Positions 13,100 to 25,600 of a DNA stretch of 64,000 bases are shown one piece after another. The notes beneath the pieces were generated by a model. That model ran no database searches, was not told the DNA's origin, and saw only the letters and a program-made list of their open reading frames with translations. Numbering within the stretch: the first letter of the stretch is position 1; each line of letters opens with the position of its first letter. Source of the stretch: Aedes albopictus. Lineage: Eukaryota; Arthropoda; Insecta; Diptera; Culicidae. The stretch is taken from positions 429,089,265-429,153,264 of the forward strand of contig NC_085138.1 of assembly GCF_035046485.1 (NCBI RefSeq), written 5' to 3'. The position numbers and the translations under genes were made by a program.

Positions 13100-14925
13100 T
13101 TCTGGGGACCACAGGGTCTCAGGCGGAAATGGCCAATTTTCGATGGTGAAAGAGCCCCATCATGCGACACCTCAAAATTTGCACAATTCCGTGTGTAGTC
13201 TAGAAGAACCAAAAATTTTAGTTTTACCCAACGCTGGGCACCCGGAGGCCACGGAACAGGTTCAGGGGACCCCAGGGTATCTGGCAGAAATGGTCAATTT
13301 TCGATGATGAAAGAACCCCATCATGCGACACCTCAAAATTTGCATAATTCCGTGTGTAATCCAATAGAACCAAAAATTATAGATTTACCCAATGCTGGAC
13401 ACCCGGTGGCCATGAAACAGGTTCAGGGGACCCCAGGGTATCTGGCAGAAATGGTCAATTTTTGATGATAAAAGAACCCCATCATGCGACACCTCAAAAT
13501 TTGCATAATTCCGTGTGTAATCCAGTAGAACCAAAAATTATAGTTTTACCCAATGCTGGGCACCCGGTGGACACGGAACAAGTTCTGGGGACCACAGGGT
13601 CTCCGACAGAAATGGCCAATTTTTGATTCCAAAATAACCCCATCATGCGACACCTCAAAATTTGCACAATTCCGTGTGTAGTCTAGTAGAACCAAAAATT
13701 TTAGTTTTACCCAACGCTGGGCACCCGGAGGCCACGGAACAGGTTCAGGGGACCCCAGGGTATCTGGCAGAAATGGTCAATTTTCGATGATGAAAGAACC
13801 CCATCATGCGACACCTCAAAATTTGCATAATTCCGTGTGTAATCCAATAGAACCAAAAATTATAGATTTACCCAATGCTGGACACCCGGTGGCCATGAAA
13901 CAGGTTCAGGGGACCCCAGGGTATCTGGCAGAAATGGTCAATTTTCGATGATAAAAGAACCCCATCATGCGACACCTCAAAATTTGCATAATTCCGTGTG
14001 TAATCCAGTAGAACCAAAAATTATAGTTTTACCCAATGCTGGGTAAATGCCCCCCCCCCGGTGGACACGGAACAAGTTCTGGGGACCACAGGGTCTCCGA
14101 CAGAAATGGCCAATTTTTGATTCCAAAATAACCCCATCATGCGACACCTCAAAATTTGCACAATTCCGTGTGTAGTCTAGTAGAACCAGAAATTATAGTT
14201 TTACCCAACGCTGGGCACCCGGAGGCCACGGAACAGGTTCAGGGGACCCCAGGGTAACTGGCAGAAATGGTCAATTTTCGATGATGAAAGAACCCCATCA
14301 TGCGACACCTCAAAATTTGCACAATTCCGTGTGTAATCCAATAGAACCAAAAATTATAGATTTACCCAATGCTGGACACCCGGTGGCCACGGAACAGGTT
14401 CAGGGGACCCCAGGGTATCTGGCAGAAATGGTTAATTTTCGATGATAAAAGAACCCCGTCATGCGACACCTCAAAATTTGCATAATTCCGTGTGTAATCC
14501 AGTAGAACCAAAAATTATTGTTCTACCCAATGCTGGGCACCCGGTGGCCACGGAACAGGTTCAGGGGACCACAGGGTATCTGACAGAAATGGTCAATTTT
14601 CGATGGTGAAAGAGCCCCATCATGCGACACCTCAAAATTTGCACAATTCCGTGTGTAATCCAATAGAACCAAAAACTATAGTTTTACCCAATGCTGGGCA
14701 CCCGGTGGACACGGAACAAGTTCTGGGGACCACAGGGTCTCCGACAGAAATGGCCAATTTTTGATTCCAAAAGAATCCCATCATGCGACACCTCAAAATT
14801 TGCACAATTCCGTGTGTAGTCTAGTAAAACCAGAAATTATAGTTTTACCCAACGCTGGGCACCCGGAGGCCACGGAACTCCACAGGATCTCTGGCAGAAA
14901 TGTCTTGTCCCTTGTGATTAAGGGT
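13100..14925 (+). repeat. 161-bp satellite array with three-monomer higher-order unit
   Basis: The phrase CATCATGCGACACCTCAAAA recurs about every 161 bp, at about 13158, 13319, 13480, 13641 and 13802 and onward, for about 11 copies. Monomers fall in two kinds: one with AGGTTCAGGGGACCCC and one with AAGTTCTGGGGACCAC. The order A-A-B repeats as a unit of about 483 bp. One monomer near 14045 has a C-run insertion. The last monomer is broken near 14880. Confidence 0.9.
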
Positions 14926-15238
14926 TAAAACAAGCTTATCAACTTTCCACTTTAATTTAGTTGTCTCTCAACCGATTCTTCTTTTTTCAAGTATGCAATT
15001 TAAATAGTATCTGGGATTGTAAGTATAATGAAATTGAATTCTACCTTATATTTTTAAGATCTATTTTCAGAAAATACTGTATCTTCCTATAAATATTTTA
15101 AAATCAGTATGCCTTCAAGAAAAGCATCTCCCGGATACATCATAGTATATGAACAGTCTTCTTGAATTTATCCTCAAGGTGTATTCGCTTCTTTTAAGTT
15201 TTTAAAAAACATAAAATAAATTCACAAAATACCGTATC

Positions 15239-15305
<67 letters not shown>

Positions 15306-16627
15306 TCAAAAGTTGGAATTTATATACGAGAAGTTCATTGGAACGTCACCACAAACACCAAACACGCCAAACGGAATCCTCTCTAAAATGTATTCAAGAT
15401 CTAAATATTCATTCTAAGCTTTAAAGTTTCATGTAACAAAACTCTGATTTTCTGTGAGAAAATCTACGGAAGATCAAGTGTGTAAGTGTTTGCATTGTCC
15501 ACTTAGAATCCGTACGCGCTGCATATTTTCTAGTGACACGCTTAGTTTACTCATAAACTATTCCTCTTTTAATGGTGAAAATTTCACCGGTTTTCGTACA
15601 ACGAATCAAAAGATATACCAGAATGAAAATAAGACGAACAAAAAAATCTAGCACAAACGCCTTGAAAATTCAACATTTTCAAGCGCGACTATAGCAAAAA
15701 GCTTAAATATCGCCAAAACTATCATTTGTTACGCGCTCAAATGTTATTGATCATGACATGAGAAGATGTCCCCTGCCGATTGGAGTTCGTGTTCATGGAG
15801 AAATTTACTACGAATATCATGGCATGGCGGGTAGTCCTCCTTTGGACACCGTTTTAGTAACAACATGATGATCAACTCAAAATTGTACAAGATCTAAAGC
15901 CTCAGAAATCACTAGCAATTTTTAAAACACCGCAAAGGACCAAAGAAGATTTGGCTTGGATTCGAAAGTTGTCACTACAGTCGAAAGATTTTCAGAGGCA
16001 ACGCAAAAATTGAGTAGTGTTTTTCAAAATAACTCTTCCATAGTCTCCAATATACTACATCCATTCAAACGCCCCCATTTCCATAACTGAAAAAAATACT
16101 GGTCAAAACGATTAGGAATCTAAGAAAGACAGGAAAACCGACTCCGGACACTGCACTATAAAATATGTTTCCAAAAAAGCTTGATACTACAAATTTTACA
16201 GTTAGACAACTTTTGAAGGAAGTTTACATTAGTAAAATTAAAAAATAAAAGTAATAATTTTAATGATATTTTTTCATGAAGGCGCTCTAAAATATGCATG
16301 TTTTGAAAGGTTGACATTTTCACAAGCCAGTTTATTCCAGAGATATTCGTGATTCCGTGTGTACGGATTCTAAATGGACATGATTTATGTTAAGGAGCAT
16401 CCATTTAGTACGTCATGCACAATTTAGGACTTTTAGCCACTCTCCCCCATTCGTGCGAGGTTTTCGTATATTTGATATATTTTCCGAGCCCACCCTCCCC
16501 CTTATAAGCGTGACGTACTTTATGGATCCCCCCTTTCTTCTTCTATTTCCTTCCATTACTAATATCATCACTAAATGTGCTGCGATTGTTTCCTACGACG
16601 GATGTCACACAATTATGCAGCAATAAT
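14926..16627. other. AT-rich unassigned DNA
   Basis: No gene is recognised. The frame at 15454-15651 has no known domain. A (TA)n microsatellite lies at 15242-15302. Confidence 0.4.
15242..15302. repeat. (TA)n microsatellite
   Basis: About 30 uninterrupted TA dinucleotides. A second array forms the centre of the palindrome at 27395-27470 and a third lies at 28252-28327. Confidence 0.95.
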
Positions 16628-16629
16628 TA

Positions 16630-16767
16630 CCGTAAAACTGGGTAACATTGATTAGCGGTGTAACTCACCTTGATTTTTGTCGTGGAATGTTCAAGATTTG
16701 ATTTTTCCTGAAGAATAGTCAAGGTGATCAAAGGTTCCCCGCTGATCAATGTTACCCCGTTTTACGG
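16630..16767. mobile_element. Small TA-target MITE, 138 bp
   Basis: The ends are CCGTAAAACTGGGTAACATT and its near-perfect inverted partner (AATGTTACCCCGTTTTACGG). TA flanks both sides (16628-16629, 16768-16769). The element can fold end to end and has no coding capacity. Confidence 0.85.
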
Positions 16768-16817
16768 TACTTCTCCCTATCAAGAATTCGATATAGATGG
16801 TAGAGAATAATGCGATA

Positions 16818-17102
16818 GGGTAGGTGTTCCAATATTCGCTGCCCCCAAGCAATTCTTATGGAGGGTGGTGAATACTGGAGCAGGAGTGGCAATACTGATT
16901 TATGGAGCTAAAATTTTATGAAAACTTTTTTATTCTTAATTTTTTTGAGTAAACTTAAAGCATCCAAAGCATCCAGCGTTTTCATATCATTTGGATGTGT
17001 TTTACTTTACAAAAAAATCATTCATATCGATCTATACAGCGAAAGGCTGAATAATACAGGGTGGCGAATACTGCTACATGGCGAATTCTCGAACACCAAC
17101 CC
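16818..17102. mobile_element. TA-target MITE, 285 bp
   Basis: The left end GGGTAGGTGTTCCAATATTC pairs with GAATTCTCGAACACCAACCC at the right, and TA flanks both (16816-16817, 17103-17104). A diverged inner copy of the GGTGGCGAATACTG motif appears on each side. The ORF at 16918-17292 starts inside it and is not credible. Confidence 0.7.
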
Positions 17103-17104
17103 TA

Positions 17105-18960
17105 TATGGAATCATGCGATAGTGTGTGATAATGGCTTACGAGTAGATCAACAATGCAACACCGCACTGCCTAGTGCTATTCGAATCTTTGTCTCAGTCG
17201 GACTCGTGGTCGTGATTCTTCGCGCCGATAACAAAGTTACGGTTGTTTTTATTTCACAGTGCAAAAAATACGCGAATATTTTAAAGTTTTGATCATTTTC
17301 TTTAACATTAAATTAATTCAAGCGTGTCGATATCATAAAAAGTTTATTTTTTACAGAAAAAGATACAATTATTTTTAAAAGCTTAATCTCGGTTTATTTC
17401 TACCGAGATTTAGACAGCCGAACAGTACTCCGAAAGAATGAAAATGTTACTGGACATGGCCAACTTTCATCTAAAGAAAATAATTTTTGTCTAAAACAAA
17501 ATTCCGTTGTAAACTTTTAAAACTCAAATATGGTTTTGTTGCATTTGATACTTTGGGCTGTTTGGTTGATGCTCAGGAACCAATGATAAAATTTTGTTTA
17601 CTTTCGATAGCCTAAAAAATGTTGCGCAGTGTTTGTTATGAATTATTTTGGCTGATTACTTCTAATATTCCATGTCGTTTTAGCTGTTCTAAGTGCGTCG
17701 CTAATATAAAAAGTATTCGAAAAGAACGCTGAAATCAAACGTTGAACACAAAACGTTACTGCGTCCGAATAAAAAAACAGATATTTTTTTAATTGATTTC
17801 TAGTTCAAAAAAATTGTGTTTTAATAGTGAATTGTACAAAACAACATAAAAACACAATGCATGCCTGGTTTGGAATCTAGGAACAGATAGAAAATACTAA
17901 AATTTCTTACAAAACAACATTTTTGCACATTTTTCCAAACCTGCTTTTCAGAAACAACTCGAGAATTAAAATTCGAATTGTTATGACTTACAGAATACCA
18001 TTTAAATCCAATCAGCAACTGAAGTTCTACATTTTAAGACTGAATTATTAAACACAAAAAAGTAGATTTATCACCCCACTTACGATTTGATTTGTTTTTA
18101 TTGTTAAGTAAAGTTAAGTAAACCAGTTTATATAAGAAAAAAGCTTTTATATGGATTGTATCGTAAAATAATTAGCAATGTTTATGACGTTATATCTCAA
18201 CACTGAATTAAATAAGTCTTTTTATTTCGGTTCTACTAGCAAATCTTTACGATTTAGTTAAATATGAGTCCAACATTTCTTTATTTTAGAATCTTAAGTA
18301 TTATTGAAGTATGGATAGATTAATGCATGTCACAAAATAAAAATCTGATCAAAATTCGGTTTCTTAAAATATTTCCTCGCAATTAAATAGTTTGTAGCGA
18401 GTAAAATTTGTAATGAAAAAAATGTGGAAAAAACATCTTGTTGGGGATTACGCACACTTTATATATTACATAACACCGGTTTTCGAAATAGATATTTTCT
18501 ATACAAAAAACATCATCAACTTATTATCGGACTGTAAAAAAAGCGTAAATTTAGTTCTTTGCTATAACTACTCCTCTATTATGTACATCGAATAATAAAA
18601 AAAGGTTTTTTCGCTTTGTATAATTTTAATTGACATCAACGTGATTAGATGGAACACCATCAAACTGAATACCTGAAAAATGCGTTATTTTCAGTGATTC
18701 GAAATACTTTAAAATTCAGAGGAAATTGTCCTTGGTGATCGTGAGAATTGTACCTATGTATGTATTTGCTTAATGAGCCGGATTTTTGTTTTTTCTTATA
18801 CTTGCTTCCACATTTTTTTTGCAAATTAATTTTTTTGTGCCGAATTTTTAAAACATGTGTTTAGTTTTCGAGCAAAGCTCAAGTAAAATGACTATTTCTA
18901 GAAAGTTGCAGTTCGATTTCTTTTTCAATGATTTATACTATATTTCTAAACATCAAATTA
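17105..18960. other. AT-rich unassigned DNA
   Basis: Nothing coding is recognised. A short stem, AATCTCGG/CCGAGATT, lies near 17386-17410. The frames at 17821-18018 and 18413-18595 look like chance. Confidence 0.4.
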
Positions 18961-18961
18961 C

Positions 18962-19087
18962 TATTTTTGGGTATTTGGCATCTCAGTCTGATTTGGTCAA
19001 TCAAAAACAACTATATGTTTTCTTAGTCCGACGTTTCGGTTCTTAAGGTCCAATAAATCAGACTGAGATGCCAAAAACCCAAAAATA
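18962..19087. repeat. Inverted repeat, about 33-bp arms
   Basis: The text TTTGGCATCTCAGTCTGATT near 18974 returns inverted at about 19055-19075, and flanking TATTTTTGGG pairs with CCCAAAAATA. It makes a hairpin of about 126 bp with a 60-bp loop. It lies some 350 bp upstream of the start codon of the spliced gene. It is probably a tiny MITE. Confidence 0.7.
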
Positions 19088-19112
19088 TTATCCAACGTAC
19101 AGTCGATCATCC

Positions 19113-19237
19113 AGTTAACCGTTCAGCTATCGCGCGATCAGCCGTCCTCTGCAGCACCGCGCTGTTGCTGTGTACAACGAACGAGCTTTTTTAAGCGAGT
19201 TTTACACAATACAACAGCGCGATCAGCGAAAGGTTAA
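19113..19237. repeat. Imperfect inverted repeat upstream of the spliced gene
   Basis: GTTAACCGTTCAGCTATCGC near 19113 pairs imperfectly with GCGATCAGCGAAAGGTTAAA near 19217-19237. It may be another MITE or part of the promoter region. No TATA box or initiator could be fixed with confidence between it and the start codon at 19436. Confidence 0.45.
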
Positions 19238-19435
19238 ACATCAAATTACTTGTATGTTGAACCTAATCTTTTGAAGCCGTTTTCATCATTGCTAATAACT
19301 TTTCGATACAGTCCTTATACGAATGCTTTGCTCGGCAAAATTACAGTTTCTGTTTCTGAATCAGTAGTTGTACTTGAGTTCAAGTGTGCTTAGTAATAAG
19401 AATCCAAAGTGCCTAGAACTGAAATACAAAAAAAA

Positions 19436-19643
19436 ATGTCATCGACCGAATGTCTCCACTCACCTGACTCATTTTGCTACGTCTGTGGAGAGTTTATAAG
19501 CTCCCGTGTGAAAAAGTGTTCAATTTCTGATGGAGCTAAATTAAGACAAGCATACCAAGAATATTTTGGCCTGGAAATCAAAAACCAAGACAAATATTGG
19601 GTTCCACATTTCGTTTGTCAGAGTTGTGCTGTTGGATTGCTTA
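19436..19643 (+). CDS. Exon 1 (module A, first half)
   Basis: It encodes residues 1-69 with CxxC pairs at 14/17 and 61/64. The donor is TTA|GTAGGT. This choice makes the spacing from the second CxxC to PRIW exactly equal to that of module B (22 residues). The alternative donor six bases on gives a stop after splicing. Confidence 0.75.
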
Positions 19644-22600
19644 GTAGGTTTTAGATAAATTGACAATTTTATTAGTAACAATATTTCAAACGCGCGTAAT
19701 TTGTTGGAGTTCTGATAAACCGAACTATTTGCCATTTTGAATAATTTCCACTGTTTTTATCCGTAAATTGCCGGAAAACAATTTCCGTATGTGTTGTGGG
19801 TACAAATTTCTTCTACAGAATGTTAGTAATATAGTTCACAATTAATTGGGATGAACAACTTTCTTATCAGTTAGGTCTAGTATGTTTGCCACCATCGATG
19901 GTTTTCATATGGTAAATAGTTCGGTTTAGCAGAACCCTGACCAATTGCTTTTGAAAACAACTCTATTTTAAAGCCGTAGGTCGTACTTTAGCCCTACTAT
20001 ACAATTCACTATTTGAAAAGTAGAGATGCTTTCAGCCATCTAAATAATGAATTTATTTAAAAATTCTTTCTACTAGAATTAGTATAAACCTCTTTTATAT
20101 AGTGGCTATGGATTTTAGGTAGGACTGAAATACGACTTGACAGAAAAGGCCGTCTTCAAAAGCAATTATGCCCTGTTGAAATTTTGATACCGCATTTGAG
20201 CTTTCTAGCTTATTTTTCAATAGAAACAAAAAAAAATATAATATGTTTTCTCTTCAAAGAACCAGCAAAAGATAGATCAGCAAGGTTGAAATTTGACAGG
20301 CCAAGAATTTGGAGTCAGCCAACTAGCCATCAAAATGACTGTTATTTTTGTTTGGCAAAAATCTTTCGCGGGAGGAACTTAAATATTTATCCAAATATTC
20401 CTTCATCACAAGCTCCAACCCTGTATGCTGGACCAAGCGGATCTGGTCTAAGTCGCACAAATGTCTCTGCAACTGGTGATGCTCGAAGGGTTTCAACTTC
20501 AGATATGGAAGAACAACAAGTGGCAGCAGCTGAACAGATCGTCGATCATACTTCAGAAAACGTTGCATCAAGTGTTAATCAGAAATTACGGCCTGTTGAC
20601 AATGGCAAACCAGAGGTAAATTACTAAATGTGCTTGAAAAGCTTTAGCTAAATTTCTGTTCACTTTTTCAGATGCTTTGGCGATCTGATGACTGCAATCA
20701 TCATCCAGATGATTTTTGTTACATTTGTGGTTACTTTATTACCAGGACAACAACCAAACATACATTGCGAAAAGATACCAAGTTATATGAAGCATACAAG
20801 CAATATTTCAACATCGAAGTCGAACATCAAGATAAACAGTGGGTGCCACATTATGCCTGTCATAATTGCACAAGACGGTTGCATGGTACAGTATTTAATT
20901 TAGAATGATTTTTTTATCTATACAATACTGCCATTCTAAGCGTATCTGTACCATGTTGTTTTTCAACGAGGTTGACCCATTCGCTCTAACAAAAACAATA
21001 TTTTAAAATCAATGTCAGAAAGATACATAACGTTATTGTGCTATATTAAGCTATGAAACCTGATGAAAACAAAAATCCAATTAATTTTAAATGGCTTTGT
21101 AACTGAGAAAAATGCTACTTGCATTGAATTCAACATAGTTCAGATATGCTTAAAAGGGCAGAATAGACGTTCTATAACTTATTCATATGTTTACGTTTTA
21201 CTGCTTTTTCTAACAAATGGTTGTGTCAGAAATCTGTTTTTATTTCACTCGAAAAATTTCTGGTATTTGAACCAAAAACAAAACAGTAGTTGGGTCTATG
21301 ATGATGAATGGACCAATTTCGTTGATTCCAACACTTAGTCATAATAGAAGCCTCTTTTATATATAAAGTAGCCAATTTTATACAGCCAAGTTGTGATTCG
21401 CTGAAAGCTTTACTCATCTAATTTTCAAAAAACGACATAGAAGCATGAAATAACTAGCACATTTATTTTATAAATTAACTTTTATGAGCAAAAGATTCTG
21501 ATCTTGGTGGACCATTGCTGCTTATGGTTGGACCAAATAAATGATCATGGATGAACCAACGAAACATGAAGACATTTTTTCGACTAACCTTTTCTTATTC
21601 CTTGTGAATCGCAGCGAAAATTGGACTTCAGGTCAGCATTGTCGTTCCGAAACGAATCGGTGTTGCAAGAAGTGATAACCAATTAATGTACGAGGCTTTC
21701 GGTTGGCCAAACGATCGGTAGCGGGCCGCAGATACCGCGCACGGAATCCGGATATGATATTAAAATGATGAAACTTCGGGAGCCTCGGTGTACTGGGCGA
21801 ATTTCAGGACGAGCAGCTATCCATACGGTCGGGGCGCGATGGCAAAGGCTCTGTTATTTGATATAATGTACGTAGAGATCAAATATTTGCAATTTCAAAA
21901 CTCTTCCACTTCATTTTGAGACCGACGAACGTTTTGAAATTGACATCGCGCGCAAAGAAAACTGTAAACAAACTAAGCCGGACCTAGTAACCAACGGTGT
22001 AATGGTTTGGTCCAACCAAGATTACACCGTTTCGGTATTTTCATAAATAAACTGCATTCAAAAATATTTCGGGGAAACGGTCCATTCGGGGAAACGGTTC
22101 ATTCGGGGAATCGTTTTTCGAGGGAAAAACTTTCGGAGAAACTTCTTTCGGGGTACTGGTTTTCGGACAAATGTCGGTCAACCGCCAAAGAAGGTTAGAT
22201 ATTTTTGCAATAGAATAACGAAAAAAGATCAGGAAATGAAAAAGAATTTCTATGTTCTCGATGCTACAAACTGAGCATTTTTGGTGCTCCACTAGGGCTT
22301 CTAGAAAGCCTTTCTAAAACCATTAATAATTTAAATATTTGGCGGTAATTTAATTAAAACCGATGTGATTTCAATGAAGAAAGAGTCATATTTTGTCATT
22401 AGTGAGAGTGTAGTTTGAGTTTTTAAGAAAACAATACATTATTTTGGGTTTTCAAAATTGGTCCAACCATGATCAGTTTTTGGACTGGCCCATTCATCAT
22501 CATCTACCCTACTTCTAATGTATTTTCCAACAATACCACAAAGAAGTCAAGATGCATGCTCTCGGTTTTTACAAGGCAGCCATTTTTTTAATTCTCTCAT

Positions 22601-25600
22601 ATATGTCTTTATTTTTTTTTTAAGATAATTTTTAATCTTTCACAGAAATGTCTTCTTGAGTGCTACTAGAGAATTGTTGAGGAATTCTTACTGAGATTTC
22701 TTAGAAAATTTTACATACTTAGTTTCGACTGTATACACTTTGAAGATGAATGCAATTGAATTCCTAAAGTAACTTTGATGTTCTGCACACCGCAAATTTT
22801 TAGCTGCCTTGTATTTGATTGGGCCGATTTTTTGGTTGTGATAAGTTTCAGGTAAAGCTAACTTCCATCCTAAACTCAGCAAAATTAATTGAAAGGCAAC
22901 CCAGAGATTTCGGTGGGTGTAAAGTGATTGCCACTGGAGTTCCGAAGAAAACCACCAGGGTGATGTTTCAATGAAAGAGAATTATTGTATGAAAGAGGAA
23001 TAAAATGAAATGTAACATGGGTCATTCCATACCAAATCGACAAATCGATTGGCACATGATATTCCAAGTAATGTTCAAAGTAATTTCAGCAGGTCGGAAA
23101 TGGCTTATAATGGCCTCAGCTCGATTTGTAACACTCGGAGATTATCCGTTCAACCTACACACTATTTTAAAATTTTGATTATTTTTGAAAAAAATCCGTA
23201 AATCGCATTACGTATTTACTGATTTCTGATCAGCCAGGAATCATACCGCTTATCTTTTTATGTCTCTAAAAAGGTTTTTCTGTGTAGAATCTGATAAAAA
23301 TAATCTCAATATGGTTTTCCTGACATTTCTCTCAAATTTATACGTTTTAATCCGATTTTGATAGATATCTCAAGAACACCCCTTTTATTTCTCGATTTTT
23401 CAATTTTAAAAGATTTTTCTGAGAGTTTCCCACTTTTTTCGCTTATTTGTACAGAGTAAAATAAGTATAACCTTCGTGGGGTATTGTAAAAGTTGGGTTT
23501 CGAGTTATCAGAAAAATTAGCTCCTATTGAATAATATTCAGTTGTTTACTTATAATAGTCATTTATTGCGTTTAACTGTTTCAAAATCAGAATCCCTTAC
23601 ATATATAGATGACAGTAGTCTAAAAAACAGACCAATAAATAAAAAACAATATAAATATAAATATTTTCATCATGAAGAAATCTTCGTTATTAGAGAAAAG
23701 TTATAGGATCAGCGTACCATTAAAAATCTTACGCGCCTAAATTTATCCTAACCGTAAACAGACTGTTACGGCACCGATTAATTCAGTTCATTTTAACATC
23801 ATGGGTGCTCACTCCTGAAAAAAAGTACAAAAAAGACAAAACAACAGTTGAAACTTTGCCTTCAGTAGGACTAAACTGGGAGCACCATGTTGAAAGGTAG
23901 GAACTGTACCGTGTAGGCACCAAACTCTGCGCAAAACCCACTAAGCTCAAAAGTTTTTCTTCCAATACAAATTGTTTAAGAGTTCCAAAATTAACTAAAT
24001 TTTCTCCCAATTACTGTTTTTTCTAGTTAACGTTACATCTAAAAATAGTGCTGAAAAGCATGAAGTCTGATGAATATTTGTCTATAATCAACTAAAAATT
24101 GACCAAAATGTCACTTAAGCCACTATGTATCTGGGGGCCCCTCAATTGAAACAGATAGTTCACAATACTGACTTTTATTTCTACTTTATCTACGGTAGAA
24201 CTATAAGCACAACATCTTATTATTGTTTATCATTGTTCTATCTATGCCAGTTCATTATAGGAGTCCGTTGGGACTGTTCAGCGATTACAGGCAGTGTAGC
24301 TCAGAGGAGAATCAATGTACAATTACGACTAGAGCGTTTGTTCGAATGGTTGGGTGGAGGATGGAAAACATTTCTTTATGGTGATTTCAAAGACTAAACA
24401 TTTGTCATGTATTAGAGTGAATTTTTGATAAGATCTAGAGTCTAGACCAACAGGTGCTCCTCTCACATGTTGGTCTAGTAAGTTGAAAATTCAATCCCAC
24501 AACAATATCAAACTTGTTTAGGGTAGTATATTAATTATATTGATTAAATGTTTATGTAATTTAGTTTTTTTACTATTACGAATGATATGCTCGATAGGTG
24601 ATATAATATATGTAATACATGACGATAATAATATTAACCAATGAATGTCATACTGTAGGTTCACATTTCCCTAAATACTCGAAGCACTACTTTAAAATTG
24701 TCTATCGTTGTTAATACAAATATTACTCTGTACAAAGAAGCGGAAAAGATGGGAAACTGTCAAAAAAATCTTTTAAAATTAAAAAATCGACAAAAAAGAG
24801 GGGTGTTTTTGAGAAATCTTTCAAAATAGGATTAAAACACATAAATGATAGATAAATTTCAAGAAATCCGTGTTGTGATTATTTCTATCAGATTCTACGC
24901 AGAAAAAGCTTTTTAGGGACATAAAAAGATAAACAGAGTGACTTCTGGCTGACCAGATATGAGTGAATGCATATTGCGTTTTACGAGATTTTTTCAAAAA
25001 TAATTAAAAATTCAAATTTTGTTGTGGATTGAACGAATGATCTCCGAGTGTTAGAAATCGAGCTGAGAGTTTTTTAAGGCAGGCTCTATTCAACTAGAAT
25101 ATATAAATTAGTATTTGAAAGATTAGTGGCAAAAACATATGAAAAATTTGTCGATTTGACATGGAATGACCCACATTTTATTTGGATGAATACAAAATGT
25201 ATCAAGTATCGTAAAACTTTAGTATGGTAAAACATGTATTTTCAACGCAATATGGTATATCAAGATAAGCACTTCAGGTTTGAAATATTTTTGGGAGAAA
25301 AGGTATTATTTATTAGTCATTTTAGAAATTTGTAAAACTTAAATCTTCTCTGAGCAGCATTACCATTTTTTAAATATTTCTATGTGTTGTATTATAGATT
25401 TACTCAGGAAAGAATGAAAACTATTTCATACTTGTCATAACAAAATCTTGTACAATTTTTATACCATCAAAAACTGTTAGCAGAATGTTTATGTTATATT
25501 TACTATTTATTGATTCCTTTTAAATTCTCAATTATTCAAATACAAATATTCAAACAAATTTCAGGTTGGTACCAAGGAGAAAACAGATTAATGGAATTTG

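Larger units (their letters stand above)
9311..14925 (+). mobile_element. Composite element: unique head plus 161-bp satellite array (copy 1)
   Basis: The head begins CAGGGTGACTGGTAATTCG directly after TA (9309-9310). It runs 9311-9638 and resumes at 12610-13100 after a nested insertion. The tandem array follows. The same head and array occur inverted at 34435-36709, so head and array travel as one unit. Small frames shared by both copies (12641-12944 here, 36038-36341 there) are conserved only because the DNA is. No inverted terminal repeat was found at the array end, so the element class is open. Confidence 0.65.
20886..25564 (+). other. Intron 3, 4679 bp, with two transposons
   Basis: It is bounded by GTACAG and TTTCAG. 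It holds the degenerate GGTCCAACC element copy B and the long fold-back at 23019-25172. Remaining stretches (20900-21480, 22512-23014, 25180-25560) are AT-rich with no recognised content. Confidence 0.75.

Noticed and set aside
13100..14925. CRISPR-like array
   Set aside because: The repeats are head-to-tail 161-bp satellite monomers without unique spacers, in a eukaryotic genome.
16918..17292. 124-codon plus frame
   Set aside because: It begins inside a 285-bp MITE and crosses its end. The composition is that of translated AT-rich DNA.
24283..24352. tRNA-like stretch with TAGCTCAGAGG and TGTTCGAATGG
   Set aside because: The A and B boxes are imperfect, the acceptor stem does not pair, and it lies inside a fold-back transposon. 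At best it is a chance resemblance.
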